This document shows, piece after piece, positions 55,013 to 63,311 of a stretch of DNA of 64,000 bases. The notes below the pieces were generated by a model that ran no database searches, was not told the origin of the DNA, and was given only the letters and a program-made list of their open reading frames with translations. Source of the DNA: Paenibacillus sp. 37 (GTDB lineage: Bacteria; Bacillota; Bacilli; Paenibacillales; Paenibacillaceae); the NCBI RefSeq assembly GCF_008386395.1, contig NZ_CP043761.1, positions 5,704,001-5,768,000 on the forward strand, read 5' to 3'. The position numbers and the translations under genes are program-made. Numbering within the stretch: the first letter of the stretch is position 1; each line of letters begins with the position of its first letter.

Positions 55013-55205
55013 TTATATAAGTTCAACTAATCATTATTTACACTGACACTTCGAGGACAGAACAACCTTCCGATCACTGTTATCCCCAGATTTTTTTGAT
55101 TCCTTTTTTAAAAGGAAAAATCCGTTGATAAAGGTGAACGCTTCGCTTCTTCAGGTTATTTCTGTCCTCTCCGTTATTGTGTAAATGTTAGTTGAACATA
55201 TAAGT
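55013..55205 (+). repeat. Element A copy 6, upstream of the helicase gene
   Basis: Well preserved short-subtype copy: TATATAAGTTCAACTAA at the left, TTAGTTGAACATATAAG at the right, GATCACTGTTATCCCC core, tip CCTTTTTTAAAAGG. It begins 35 bases upstream of the helicase start, so it is probably within its leader. No gene lies in 54979-55374. Confidence 0.92.
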
Positions 55206-55310
55206 TGCTTGTACGGATATAACCGAAGCCTGTCATCACATTACCTTTCATTATATGCGAAAAAAGCCCGTGCACCAAATCTTATTCCAGAATTGTATGT
55301 ATACACGCCA

Positions 55311-55346
55311 AAAAAAAGAAAAGCCCCTCGGCGGAGCCTTTCTTTC
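55311..55346 (-). terminator. Terminator of the SDR gene
   Basis: Minus strand AAAGGCTCC-GCCGA-GGGGCTTTT hairpin followed by CTTTTTTTTGG. Confidence 0.8.
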
Positions 55347-55374
55347 ATTCCGTATATGATGCCTCGTATCACAT

Positions 55375-56148
55375 TTACTTCTGATTCATTACACCGTGCG
55401 ACAATCGATCTGCAAGACGAGGAAATAGCTGGTACAGCCATATGCCAGCAGAAGCAATTCTTGGCAGATTCACTTCTTCCTTGCGCTTTTTCATCGCCCG
55501 AATCATATGACCCGCAACATCTTCCGGTTTCAACATCATCCAACGTACATTATTCACATAATTGCCAGATGGGTCAGCCCGTTGGAAAAATGGTGTATCA
55601 ATCGGACCTGGATTAATCGTTGTCACCATGACGCCAGTCTTGCGAAGCTCTTGACGCAGCGCATTACTAAATCCGAGTACAGCGTGTTTCGTAGCTGTAT
55701 AGGAAGCGGATTTGGCCGTACCGATTTTGCCAGCCATGGAGGCCACGTTCACAATCTGACCTTTGCCACGTTCCAGCATTTGTGGAAGCACTGCTTTGGT
55801 GCAGCGGACAATGCCCATGTAATTAACGTCCATCATCTCATCGAATTCCTGTACAGACATCTCTGTCATCGCTGCGAATTTCCCGTAACCTGCGTTATTC
55901 AGCAAAATGTCGATTCGTCCGTATTTATGCAATATCGCATCCACAGCTGCCTGAACCTGCTCACTATCCGTAACATCAAGTGTGAGTAATTCATGCTGCC
56001 CTTTCAGCGAGGCACCAATCTCTTCCAGCTTGTCCCGTGAACGGGCAGCCAGAATCGGGATGGCTCCTTCTTCAATCAGCATCTGCGCACACAGCGCACC
56101 GATACCACTCGATGCACCAGTAATAAACACTACCTGATCTTTCAACAT
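55375..56148 (-). CDS. Short-chain dehydrogenase/reductase
   Basis: NAD(P)-dependent oxidoreductase of 257 residues with a Rossmann fold: cofactor loop TGASSGIGA (residues 9-17), NNAGYGKF, the catalytic serine in NVASMAGKIG and the YxxxK pair in ASYTATKHAVLGFSNALRQEL. GGGAGG precedes ATG 56148. It belongs to the broad classical SDR group (DltE/YqjQ-like); the substrate is unknown. It ends in a strong terminator and is not clearly linked to cheX upstream. Confidence 0.9.
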   Translation of the reverse strand: MLKDQVVFITGASSGIGALCAQMLIEEGAIPILAARSRDKLEEIGASLKGQHELLTLDVTDSEQVQAAVDAILHKYGRIDILLNNAGYGKFAAMTEMSVQEFDEMMDVNYMGIVRCTKAVLPQMLERGKGQIVNVASMAGKIGTAKSASYTATKHAVLGFSNALRQELRKTGVMVTTINPGPIDTPFFQRADPSGNYVNNVRWMMLKPEDVAGHMIRAMKKRKEEVNLPRIASAGIWLYQLFPRLADRLSHGVMNQK

Positions 56149-56204
56149 ACCCGATGTCCTCCCGTATTGAACACATATTGCCTTTTGAGGCATATGGCTC
56201 TATT

Positions 56205-56663
56205 CTACGAGATCATAACCTGAATATCCATCTCACCAATGCCATCCATCAGCAAAGGAATGCTCAATGCTTTCGTTGCACTAAATGTAGTCAGATGTTC
56301 GGACTTCATCACTTGTGGAGGTGTAATATCGACAACAACACCCTGGTTTGACAGGATGGTGCTGGCATTACCACTGATCATATTACCCAGTTCCGAAATC
56401 GCACTTTTACTCATTTCATCCATTTCTGTAATGACAAAACCGCCCATCATCGCAGATACAATTTTCAATGCAACTTGTTCATTGATTCCAAATACAATGT
56501 TTCCGCTAAGTTGCCCGGTCATTCCGATCACGATCCAGACATGGTCTGCAATGTACTCTACATTTTTCACGCCAAGACTCCCGGTGGAAGGCGAAACCTG
56601 GATGAGCTGTTCAAATACGTTCCGTGCCGATTCCAGGAAAGGATTAATCACTTCCGCTTTCAC
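56205..56663 (-). CDS. cheX: CheX-like CheY-P phosphatase
   Basis: CheC/CheX/FliY-family phosphatase of 152 residues that dephosphorylates CheY-P in chemotaxis. The catalytic pair is Glu91 and Asn94 in SAISELGNMISGNAS, on the long helix characteristic of CheX, with a single such site as expected for CheX rather than CheC. It is not near other chemotaxis genes and stands as a single gene. GGGGGAC-type ribosome site precedes the ATG. Confidence 0.88.
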   Translation of the reverse strand: MKAEVINPFLESARNVFEQLIQVSPSTGSLGVKNVEYIADHVWIVIGMTGQLSGNIVFGINEQVALKIVSAMMGGFVITEMDEMSKSAISELGNMISGNASTILSNQGVVVDITPPQVMKSEHLTTFSATKALSIPLLMDGIGEMDIQVMIS

Positions 56664-57119
56664 TGTCTATGTCCCCCTCGCACTGGGTTATTGGTCACAC
56701 ACCAAAAGTCCCATATTCATTAAATTTATTATACTTTATCACGTACAAGAATTCATTAAGAATTCGTTAAACCATGTGTACTATAATTTATCGTCATCCG
56801 TGGGGCAAATGTTTATAGCTGATTCTAGCGAATAAACAGCGCTTTTCACTTCTTTTGAAGAAAGATTTTCGTTCATTGTGCGTGGCAAAAGGAATTTAGG
56901 ACTTTATTACTGCTTCTCACAACTGTTAAAAAAATCAAATTCTTGTATTCGCGTTTTTTTCACAGTCTCTTGAACTACTTTTGATCCTGATAATTACCTT
57001 CATTGCTCTGCTGTCCTGAATCACCTATAATTTAAGATAACGGAACAATAACCAGTTACGGGATTACATCACACCAAACACTACATAATCAAGATACTTT
57101 GCCTGCAAGGAGGTCACCT
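56664..57119. other. Intergenic region between divergent cheX and LysR genes
   Basis: AT-rich, with no open frame carrying a ribosome site. It contains an imperfect direct/inverted GAATTCATTAAGAATTC motif at about 56748-56765 and presumably the two promoters. Nothing else seen. Confidence 0.5.
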
Positions 57120-58022
57120 ATGAACATAAGCCAACTGGAGACACTAATTACCATTTCCAAAACGATGAGCTTCCGCAAAGCGGGAGAACTTCTGAACCTG
57201 ACCCAACCTGCCGTCTCGGCCCAGATCAAAAGTCTGGAGGACGAATTCAGCACCGTTCTTGTGGATCGTAACCAACCCGTTACCCTGACAGACCGTGGAC
57301 AGGTATTTCTGGAGCACGCTGAACGGATGCTCGACATCGTCGATGAGTTGAAACAAAAATTGTCCGATCTCGATGAAACGCCCCAAGGACGTATCGTGTT
57401 AGGCACAACAACTTCCATTGCTATTCAGATCTTGCCAAGGGTGTTATCCTATTTCCAAGATCAATTCCCGCTGATCAAAACCAGTATCCAATCCCTTCCT
57501 TCATCACAGATCTATACCCAGGTCGAAAATGGTCTGGTTGATATTGGTATCGGTTATCTCACGGAGCGTAATCCCAACCTGAATACATCTGTGCTGTACT
57601 ATGACACATTTGAACTCGTGGTATCTCCTTCCCACCCACTGGCGAAGAAAAAACATGCTGCAGTAGATGTGCTCCGGAGTACACCATTGATTCTGCTGTC
57701 CCCTGATACAGTAGGACGAAGGTTTACGGAAACCATCTTCAAGAAACATAATATTGAACCTAATATTGTAATGGAGTTATCCAGCAGCGAAGAAGTGAAA
57801 CGGATGGTCGAGATTGATCTCGGAGCAGCTGTCATCTCCAAACAATCTGTTGCGCATGAGTTGCGTCAAGGTACATTGCGAATGATACCCTTAAGTGAGC
57901 TGGAGGTCAGTCACCCTGTTGGTGTCATCTATAAGTCCAGTCGTTACCTTAACTCAGCGATGCAGCAATTTATAAGTGACCTCAAAGGCATGCCGGAAAC
58001 CCAATTCATCAGTTCAGAATGA
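57120..58022 (+). CDS. LysR-family transcriptional regulator
   Basis: Regulator of 300 residues: wHTH in 1-60 (ISQLETLITISKTMSFRKAG, TQPAVSAQIKSLEDEF) and a substrate-binding-like domain (GRIVLGTTTSIAIQILPRVL, DIGIGYLTERNP). AAGGAGGTCACC before ATG 57120 gives an unambiguous start. It resembles CidR/CcpC-type regulators in overall sequence but the effector is unknown. The histidinol phosphatase-like gene follows 30 bases downstream in the same direction, so the two may be co-transcribed. Confidence 0.88.
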   Translation: MNISQLETLITISKTMSFRKAGELLNLTQPAVSAQIKSLEDEFSTVLVDRNQPVTLTDRGQVFLEHAERMLDIVDELKQKLSDLDETPQGRIVLGTTTSIAIQILPRVLSYFQDQFPLIKTSIQSLPSSQIYTQVENGLVDIGIGYLTERNPNLNTSVLYYDTFELVVSPSHPLAKKKHAAVDVLRSTPLILLSPDTVGRRFTETIFKKHNIEPNIVMELSSSEEVKRMVEIDLGAAVISKQSVAHELRQGTLRMIPLSELEVSHPVGVIYKSSRYLNSAMQQFISDLKGMPETQFISSE

Positions 58023-58052
58023 CAATGAGCCATGAGAAAGGAAGGATTCCAT

Positions 58053-58862
58053 ATGAAATTTGATCTTCATACACATCATTTTCGTTGTGGTCACGCAGAC
58101 GGCAACATCCGCGATTATATAGAGGCAGGTATTAAGGCAGGACTTCAGGCCATCGGTATCTCGGATCATACGCCATACTTTGGCAGTGAGCTTGAGCAAG
58201 CATTTCCCCGGATCGCAATGGGTAAGTCTGAATTGCAGCATTATGTGGAAGAAGTCCTTGCTTTGAAAGAAGAGTACGCTGGTAAAATCGATGTACTGCT
58301 CGGCATTGAATCCGACTATTTCCCTGCTTATGCAGAATTGTACCGTACCACACTGGGACAGTATCCTTTTGACTATATTATTGGTTCAGTTCATCATACT
58401 GAGGATGTAAGTATCTTCAACAAAACCCGATGGAACGGACTGAGCAATGTTCGCAAAGTTGAAGTGAAAGAAAGCTATTATTCACTAATCCGGGAATCGG
58501 CTCGCAGCGGTATGTTCCAGATCCTTGGACACATTGATGCGATGAAAGGAAACTATCCACCTTTCTCCGAAATTATCGCTGATCAGGCCATTGATGAAAC
58601 GTTGCAGGTCATTGCAGAATCCAACGTAGCGATCGAAATTAACACATCTGGCAAAACCAAACTCAGCGGTGGCTGGTATCCTTCGGATGCCATTCTGGAA
58701 CGCGCCCATCATTATGGAGTGAAGGTGACATTTGGATCGGACGCTCATAAACCACAGCGCGTTGCAGACGAGCTGGATGACGTTCGTACACGTCTCAAGG
58801 ATATCGGATTCACAGACTGGGTATACTTCAAGCAGAAACAGATGCAGGTTGTACCACTGTAA
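58053..58862 (+). CDS. PHP-domain histidinol-phosphatase (HisK/HisJ type)
   Basis: Metal-dependent phosphoesterase of 269 residues with the PHP motifs FDLHTHHFRCGHADG, IGISDHTPYF, GIESDYFP, GSVHHTED, ILGHIDAMK and GSDAHKPQRV, which supply histidine and aspartate ligands for a trinuclear metal site. Its size and sequence fit the Gram-positive histidinol phosphatase that hydrolyses histidinol phosphate in histidine synthesis. Other his genes are absent from the window. GGAAGGA precedes ATG 58053. A terminator follows immediately. Confidence 0.88.
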   Translation: MKFDLHTHHFRCGHADGNIRDYIEAGIKAGLQAIGISDHTPYFGSELEQAFPRIAMGKSELQHYVEEVLALKEEYAGKIDVLLGIESDYFPAYAELYRTTLGQYPFDYIIGSVHHTEDVSIFNKTRWNGLSNVRKVEVKESYYSLIRESARSGMFQILGHIDAMKGNYPPFSEIIADQAIDETLQVIAESNVAIEINTSGKTKLSGGWYPSDAILERAHHYGVKVTFGSDAHKPQRVADELDDVRTRLKDIGFTDWVYFKQKQMQVVPL

Positions 58863-58876
58863 AATAGAGCAAACAC

Positions 58877-58920
58877 AAAGGCCCCCACAGCGCGCTTGTA
58901 AACGCCGTGGGGCCTTTTAT
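58877..58920 (+). terminator. Terminator after the PHP phosphatase gene
   Basis: AAAGGCCCCCACAGCG pairs with CGCCGTGGGGCCTTTT (one mismatch/bulge), ending in TTTTATTG. Confidence 0.87.
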
Positions 58921-58935
58921 TGCCCTATATTAGGA

Positions 58936-59153
58936 AATATAATTAAATTTCACACGATAACGGAGGGGACAGAAATAACGTGAAGAAACGAAGTGTTCGC
59001 CTAAAAGCTTTCTGAAAGAAATCTGCATCGGAAGCATACGCTATCCCCGGATTTTCCCTTTTCAAAAAGGGAATCAAAAAATCTGGGGATAACAGCGATC
59101 GGAAGGTTATTCTGTCATCGGAGTGGCCAGTGTAAATACTCCACAGTTAACAT
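58936..59153 (-). repeat. Element A copy 7 (long subtype, inverted)
   Basis: Contains the AAAGCTTTCTGAAAGAAATCT side hairpin region, tip CCCTTTTCAAAAAGGG and the core GGGGATAACAGCGATC. Terminal repeats are degenerate (AATATAATTAAATTTCACAC and GTGTAAATACTCCACAGTT). Lies between two convergent genes. Confidence 0.9.
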
Positions 59154-59157
59154 ATCG

Positions 59158-59190
59158 GCAAAAAAAATGAACCCGCTCGCGCGGGTCCCA
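59158..59190 (-). terminator. Terminator of the GNAT gene
   Basis: Minus strand GACCCGC-GCGA-GCGGGTT followed by CATTTTTTT. Between this and the gene (59191-59330) a second hairpin, GGGGGT/ACCCCC at about 59213-59239, is present. Confidence 0.78.
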
Positions 59191-59330
59191 ACAGCATTAT
59201 CTATTATCAAAAAGGGGGTCATGAGATAAGTTTACCCCCTGTCTGTTAGAGTTCAATTGCAGCTATATTTCAATTGTGTAACAAATGATTGAAGTTCGAT
59301 TCATTTACGTTTGACTACTCTTACTCTATG

Positions 59331-59963
59331 TCATTGCGGCTTGTCAGATACCAGGGTTTGCAGGTCTTTTTCCTGAAGCGGTCTGACGTATTGTTCCCGG
59401 TACATACTGTACACTTTAACATCCATCAGGGATTCTGATCCCTCGTCATCCTCATCATGCAGTCCGAACGAGGGAAGACTCCGCTCATAGGACATCCCTA
59501 TTTTGTTTAGCACCCGTTGTGAAGAAACATTGGCCTCATAACAACGTGCTTCCACCCTCCCCAGATGAAGATCGTCAAATCCAAACTGCAGCAGCCTCTG
59601 TACCGCCTCGGTAGCCACACCCCTGCCCCAACAGGACCTGTTCAGGATATAACCGATCTGTGCGGTACCATTCTGATCATTCCAGTGTTGGAATGAGGTG
59701 ATTCCAATCACCTGTTCCTTGCCTCTCCAGCAGATCCCATAATGTAACGAATCCAGCTTGGTGCTGCTGCTCCGTATCTGGTTCAATAACCGTCTCGCCC
59801 TGATTGGCGTGGGCTGGCTTCCCCTATTCACATATCTTATGACTTGAGGATCGGAAAATAGTTCCGATAATGTGCTGTAATCACTTTGACGTAATGATCG
59901 CAGGACAAGACGCTCTGTCCACAAAGCGGGCAGACCTTGAACCAGCATTTTTCGGGTAAGCAT
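59331..59963 (-). CDS. GNAT N-acetyltransferase (RimJ/RimL type)
   Basis: Acetyl-CoA-dependent N-acetyltransferase of 210 residues of the Acetyltransf_3 group: TERLVLRSLRQSDYSTLSEL at the start, IGYILNRSCWGRGVATEAVQ as the acetyl-CoA loop (Q/RxxGxG/A region), and VEARCYEANVSSQRVLNKIG. Members acetylate ribosomal protein N-termini or small molecules; the target cannot be predicted. AAAAGGAG precedes the ATG. Monocistronic. Confidence 0.88.
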   Translation of the reverse strand: MLTRKMLVQGLPALWTERLVLRSLRQSDYSTLSELFSDPQVIRYVNRGSQPTPIRARRLLNQIRSSSTKLDSLHYGICWRGKEQVIGITSFQHWNDQNGTAQIGYILNRSCWGRGVATEAVQRLLQFGFDDLHLGRVEARCYEANVSSQRVLNKIGMSYERSLPSFGLHDEDDEGSESLMDVKVYSMYREQYVRPLQEKDLQTLVSDKPQ

Positions 59964-60131
59964 GACAATCGCTCCTTTTGCCTAAACGGGCTCTAGTCCG
60001 GTAAGACAAGCATGCTCTGATGATGATCCGGCGTAATACCATTTGAACTGATCCACGAACTTTAGTATTCGCATTTTAGTATTAATATATTGCAACATTC
60101 AATTCCTCACGCTAAAAGGCCCAGATGCTGA

Positions 60132-60863
60132 CTACTCCTGCAGCCCGCGATAGATACCCGTACGAATCTCACGAATATAGAAATCCAATGCAGGAACATT
60201 CGCCGACTGTGCAACCTGTACTTCTCGCTCAATATCATAAGGCACCCGCACAAATTGAACATTGAATGAGGTATTGTTATCGTTGCTGTCTTCACCCTCC
60301 AGAATGCAGTAGGAAGCCTGTGGAAGATCGAGTGGATTACCAACACTGCCTGCATTAAACAGTAACTTGCCGTTCATATACTGCAAGTATGCATTATGCA
60401 CATCCCCATAACCTACAACATCTGCAACACCTTGCTCAGGCTCATCAGCCGGAGGATCAAACATTGCCAACCTCTTTTCCATCGCGTCCCACGGCTGTAC
60501 ACGATGGTACACACTTTGAGGTGAAGCATGGACCAGACGTATGGTGCGACCGCTCAGTTGAAATTGATGACTGAAGGGTAGGCCCGCCAAGTACGCCAAT
60601 CGTTCCTCACCCAACCGTTCTGCTTGCCACGTAAAGTTCTCGTTGTCTTGGTTAACCGCAACCAGTTCATCCCAATTGCCACGGATGACAAGTTCGCACG
60701 TTGCTCTCACCTGATCCACAACCTGTACCGGTTCTGGCCCCTTTCCCACGAGGTCACCAAGACAAAAGATTCGCTCCACGCCACGACTTCGGATATCTTT
60801 TAACACTGCTTCCCAGGCAGTCATGTTGCCATGAATGTCGGATACAATCGCAATTCTTTCCAT
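60132..60863 (-). CDS. Calcineurin-like metallophosphoesterase (YfcE/MPP family)
   Basis: Dinuclear-metal phosphoesterase of 243 residues: IAIVSDIHGN (D..H), FCLGDLVGKGP (GD), VIRGNWDE (GN, with W in place of H) and VVGYGDVHNAYL (G-D-V-H replacing GHTH). Start ATG 60863 follows GGAGG. The last 60 residues form the typical beta-sandwich of YfcE-like enzymes. Substrate unknown; the altered GNH and GHTH motifs are within what the family tolerates. It is followed in the upstream direction by another, unrelated metallophosphoesterase. Confidence 0.85.
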   Translation of the reverse strand: MERIAIVSDIHGNMTAWEAVLKDIRSRGVERIFCLGDLVGKGPEPVQVVDQVRATCELVIRGNWDELVAVNQDNENFTWQAERLGEERLAYLAGLPFSHQFQLSGRTIRLVHASPQSVYHRVQPWDAMEKRLAMFDPPADEPEQGVADVVGYGDVHNAYLQYMNGKLLFNAGSVGNPLDLPQASYCILEGEDSNDNNTSFNVQFVRVPYDIEREVQVAQSANVPALDFYIREIRTGIYRGLQE

Positions 60864-60920
60864 CTGGATAACCTCCATTCATGTTGAATCCTTTATGTTG
60901 TATATTCATCTTATATTCTT

Positions 60921-61895
60921 TTATGTGGTTGATCCTTTAAGCTCAAAAACCGTTAATTCTGGTCTGCACAGAAAACGAATCGGCAGTTGAGTCATGCCAA
61001 AACCACGATTCACATACACAGGCATCTGTGTCTGGGTGCTGTAATATACCCCCTGGACATCCGTGTAATACAATCCTTGAACATACTTGTGTGAACCTCG
61101 CGGAGTTGTCAGTGCCCCGATCCAGGGAAAACGTACCTGTCCACCATGGCTATGACCGGAAAGTTGTAATCCGAAACCATAGGGAGTGGCAATATCGGCG
61201 TAATCCGGTTCATGCATAAGTAACAATTTCCACACATCATGATCCAATCCCTTGATAGCTTGGGCAGGATCAGGCCTGCCTGTAAGTGCGTCATCCAGGC
61301 CAGCTATGGCCAGACGTTCGCCTCCTTGTTCAATCACCACATGTTCGTTCCGTAACAAAGTGAATCCGGCTTCACGGAACATGGTTGTCACTTCATTCTG
61401 CTGCCCGCCCCGATAATCATGATTCCCCAAAACTGCAAATTTGCCATACTTCGCTTGCATGGAGGCGAGTACCGGAATACATTCACGCATCGGCTCTGCT
61501 TCCCTCTCGACGATGTCTCCGGTAAAACAAATCAAGTCCGGTTGCTGCTCCTCAATCGTTGCTGCCAGCTTCTTCAGCTCTTTCACCCCGGTATGAAAAC
61601 CAAGATGGGCATCGCTGAACTGAACTATACGCAAACCGTCAAATGCCTTTGGAAACTTCGGAAGTTTCAGCTCCACTTGCTTGATCTCCAGACGACGCGG
61701 TTCCCATAGCCAGGCATAACCTCCTGTAAGCAAACTGGCACCCGCTGTCATCAAAACCATGCGCAATAAGAAACTTCGGCGAGAGGGATCATGATCCTTT
61801 TCTTCTCCAGGAAACACAGACTCTTCTGTCCCTGGTGCTTTGTACGAGCGCTGGGACGGCGAGTTGTTACTGCCCTGACGCGGTGTCTCTGCCAT
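60921..61895 (-). CDS. Tat-exported metallophosphoesterase (YkuE-like)
   Basis: Membrane-associated phosphoesterase of 324 residues. A disordered N-terminus is followed by a twin-arginine signal (SRRSFLLRMVLMTAGASLL) at about residues 38-57. The catalytic motifs are VQFSDAHLGF, CFTGDIVER, AVLGNHDYRGG, LLMHEPDYA and LSGHSHGGQ, all intact. Bacillus YkuE is a Tat substrate retained at the cell wall, with proposed roles on UDP-diacylglucosamine-like or wall substrates; the natural substrate is unclear. GGAGGGGGAG before ATG 61895 excludes the longer frame from 61976. Confidence 0.9.
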   Translation of the reverse strand: MAETPRQGSNNSPSQRSYKAPGTEESVFPGEEKDHDPSRRSFLLRMVLMTAGASLLTGGYAWLWEPRRLEIKQVELKLPKFPKAFDGLRIVQFSDAHLGFHTGVKELKKLAATIEEQQPDLICFTGDIVEREAEPMRECIPVLASMQAKYGKFAVLGNHDYRGGQQNEVTTMFREAGFTLLRNEHVVIEQGGERLAIAGLDDALTGRPDPAQAIKGLDHDVWKLLLMHEPDYADIATPYGFGLQLSGHSHGGQVRFPWIGALTTPRGSHKYVQGLYYTDVQGVYYSTQTQMPVYVNRGFGMTQLPIRFLCRPELTVFELKGSTT

Positions 61896-61979
61896 ATCTC
61901 CCCCTCCTTCTACGCTCTTAATCCATCCCCTTAGTATATCATATTCTGCATGTGTAGCCCGGTTCCTCTGCTTCATTAC

Positions 61980-62030
61980 AAAAAGAAGCCGGGATCTCCG
62001 GCATGTTGCTGCACGGGATCACGACTTCTT
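61980..62030 (-). terminator. Terminator of the sdh operon
   Basis: Minus strand AAGAAGTCGTGATC pairs with GATCCCGGCTTCTT (two mismatches) and is followed by TTTGT. Confidence 0.7.
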
Positions 62031-62070
62031 CTAAGTTGCAGATTACACTTCTGCACATGTTATGACGAGA

Positions 62071-62835
62071 TTATACACCCAACCAGCGTTTGAACATATG
62101 CTTGGTCGTTTGTTTGTTCATTTCGGCAATGGAGGTAGTCAGTGGAATGCCTTTTGGACAGGATTGCACACAGTTCTGTGAGTTACCACAGCCCTCGATG
62201 CCTCCGTCTTCCATCAACGCTTCCAGACGATCGTCGGCGTTCATCTCCCCTGTTGGGTGAGCGTTGAACAGACGCACTTGGGACAGTGCTGCTGGACCGA
62301 TAAAGTCAGTTTTCTCATTGACGTTCGGGCATGCTTCCAGACATACACCACATGTCATGCATTTGGACAGCTCATATGCCCACTGACGCTTCTTCTCAGG
62401 CATCCGTGGACCTGGACCGAGGTCATAGGTACCATCAATCGGAATCCATGCTTTTACGCGTTTCAGGGCGCTAAACATCCGGCTACGGTCGATGACCAAG
62501 TCACGAACCACTGGGAATGTCTTCATCGGTTCGATACGAACAGGCTGTTCGAGCTTGTCGATCAGGGCTGCACATGCTTGACGTGGCTTGCCGTTGATGA
62601 CCATGGAGCAGGCACCGCAGACTTCTTCGAGACAGTTGGAATCCCAGCACACGGGTGCAATGGATTTGCCATCTGTATTGACGGGGTTTCGCTGAATCTC
62701 CATCAGGGCGCTGATCACATTCATGTTGGGACGGTACGGAAGCTCAAATTCTTCGTTGTACGAAGATGACTCCGGGCTGTCCTGACGGGTGATGATAAAC
62801 TTGACGGTTTTGTTGGCTGTAGCTTGTTCCGCCAT
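62071..62835 (-). CDS. sdhB: Succinate dehydrogenase iron-sulfur subunit
   Basis: Electron-transfer subunit of complex II, 254 residues. The N-terminal [2Fe-2S] domain has Cys68, Cys73, Cys76 and Cys88 in the C-x4-C-x2-C-x11-C arrangement. The C-terminal domain holds CMTCGVCLEACP and CGNSQNCVQSCPKG for the [4Fe-4S] and [3Fe-4S] clusters. GAGGGGAC precedes ATG 62835; the longer frame from 62883 begins inside a repeat. Length and sequence match the Bacillus-type enzyme, which passes electrons to menaquinone. It is unusually far (476 bases) from sdhA. Confidence 0.97.
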   Translation of the reverse strand: MAEQATANKTVKFIITRQDSPESSSYNEEFELPYRPNMNVISALMEIQRNPVNTDGKSIAPVCWDSNCLEEVCGACSMVINGKPRQACAALIDKLEQPVRIEPMKTFPVVRDLVIDRSRMFSALKRVKAWIPIDGTYDLGPGPRMPEKKRQWAYELSKCMTCGVCLEACPNVNEKTDFIGPAALSQVRLFNAHPTGEMNADDRLEALMEDGGIEGCGNSQNCVQSCPKGIPLTTSIAEMNKQTTKHMFKRWLGV

Positions 62836-62883
62836 ATCGTAGTCCCCTCCTCTGGTGACGATGATTGTATTGCTGATGCGCAA

Positions 62884-63060
62884 AGTTACTGGTTTGGTGC
62901 ACGGGAGACGCTTCGTCAGCGGAATGCCCCTCTGATCGCTGTTATCCCCGGATTTTTTTGATCAACCCTTTCCAGGGTTAAAATCCGGTGATAAAGGCGA
63001 GCGCTTCGCTTCTTCTGGGCATTTCCGCTTCCTCCGCTACATCGTGCACTGGGTCACTTT
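62884..63060 (+). repeat. Element A copy 8 (diverged), between sdhA and sdhB
   Basis: Core TCTGATCGCTGTTATCCCC and right arm GGTGATAAAGGCGAGCGCT are clear. Terminal repeats are changed to AAAGTTACTGGTTTGGTGCAC and GTGCACTGGGTCACTTT but still mirror each other. The tip has become AACCCTTTCCAGGGTT, still paired. Confidence 0.85.
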
Positions 63061-63064
63061 GCTG

Positions 63065-63290
63065 GAAACTGCATTCCATTCATTCTGGATTGCCGTAATT
63101 TTAGATAAGCAAGCTTTGCCCATGCGTTGCTTGCTTATGAACAGGTATTTTGGCTTCCTCTGCTGCGATGTGCACACAAAGTATCTTTGCTGAGAACCTT
63201 CACTCCATCACTCTGATGGCAGTAACTTTGAAGAAGCTCTGCTTCTCCAAAGTTCTCCTGCCTCTTCGTTCAGGTGCTTGATATTTAACC
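63065..63290 (+). repeat. Two further hairpin elements in tandem with element A copy 8
   Basis: First: ATAAGCAAGC (from about 63104) with GCTTGCTTAT (to about 63140), preceded by GGATTGCCGTAA. Second: AACTTTGAAGAAGC with GCTTCTCCAAAGTT at about 63225-63255, preceded by TCTGATGGCAGTAA. Both lead-in sequences resemble the TCTGATCGCTGTTA of element A, suggesting related or eroded family members. Confidence 0.6.
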
Positions 63291-63311
63291 TTATAAATAA
63301 ATCCCTGATAT

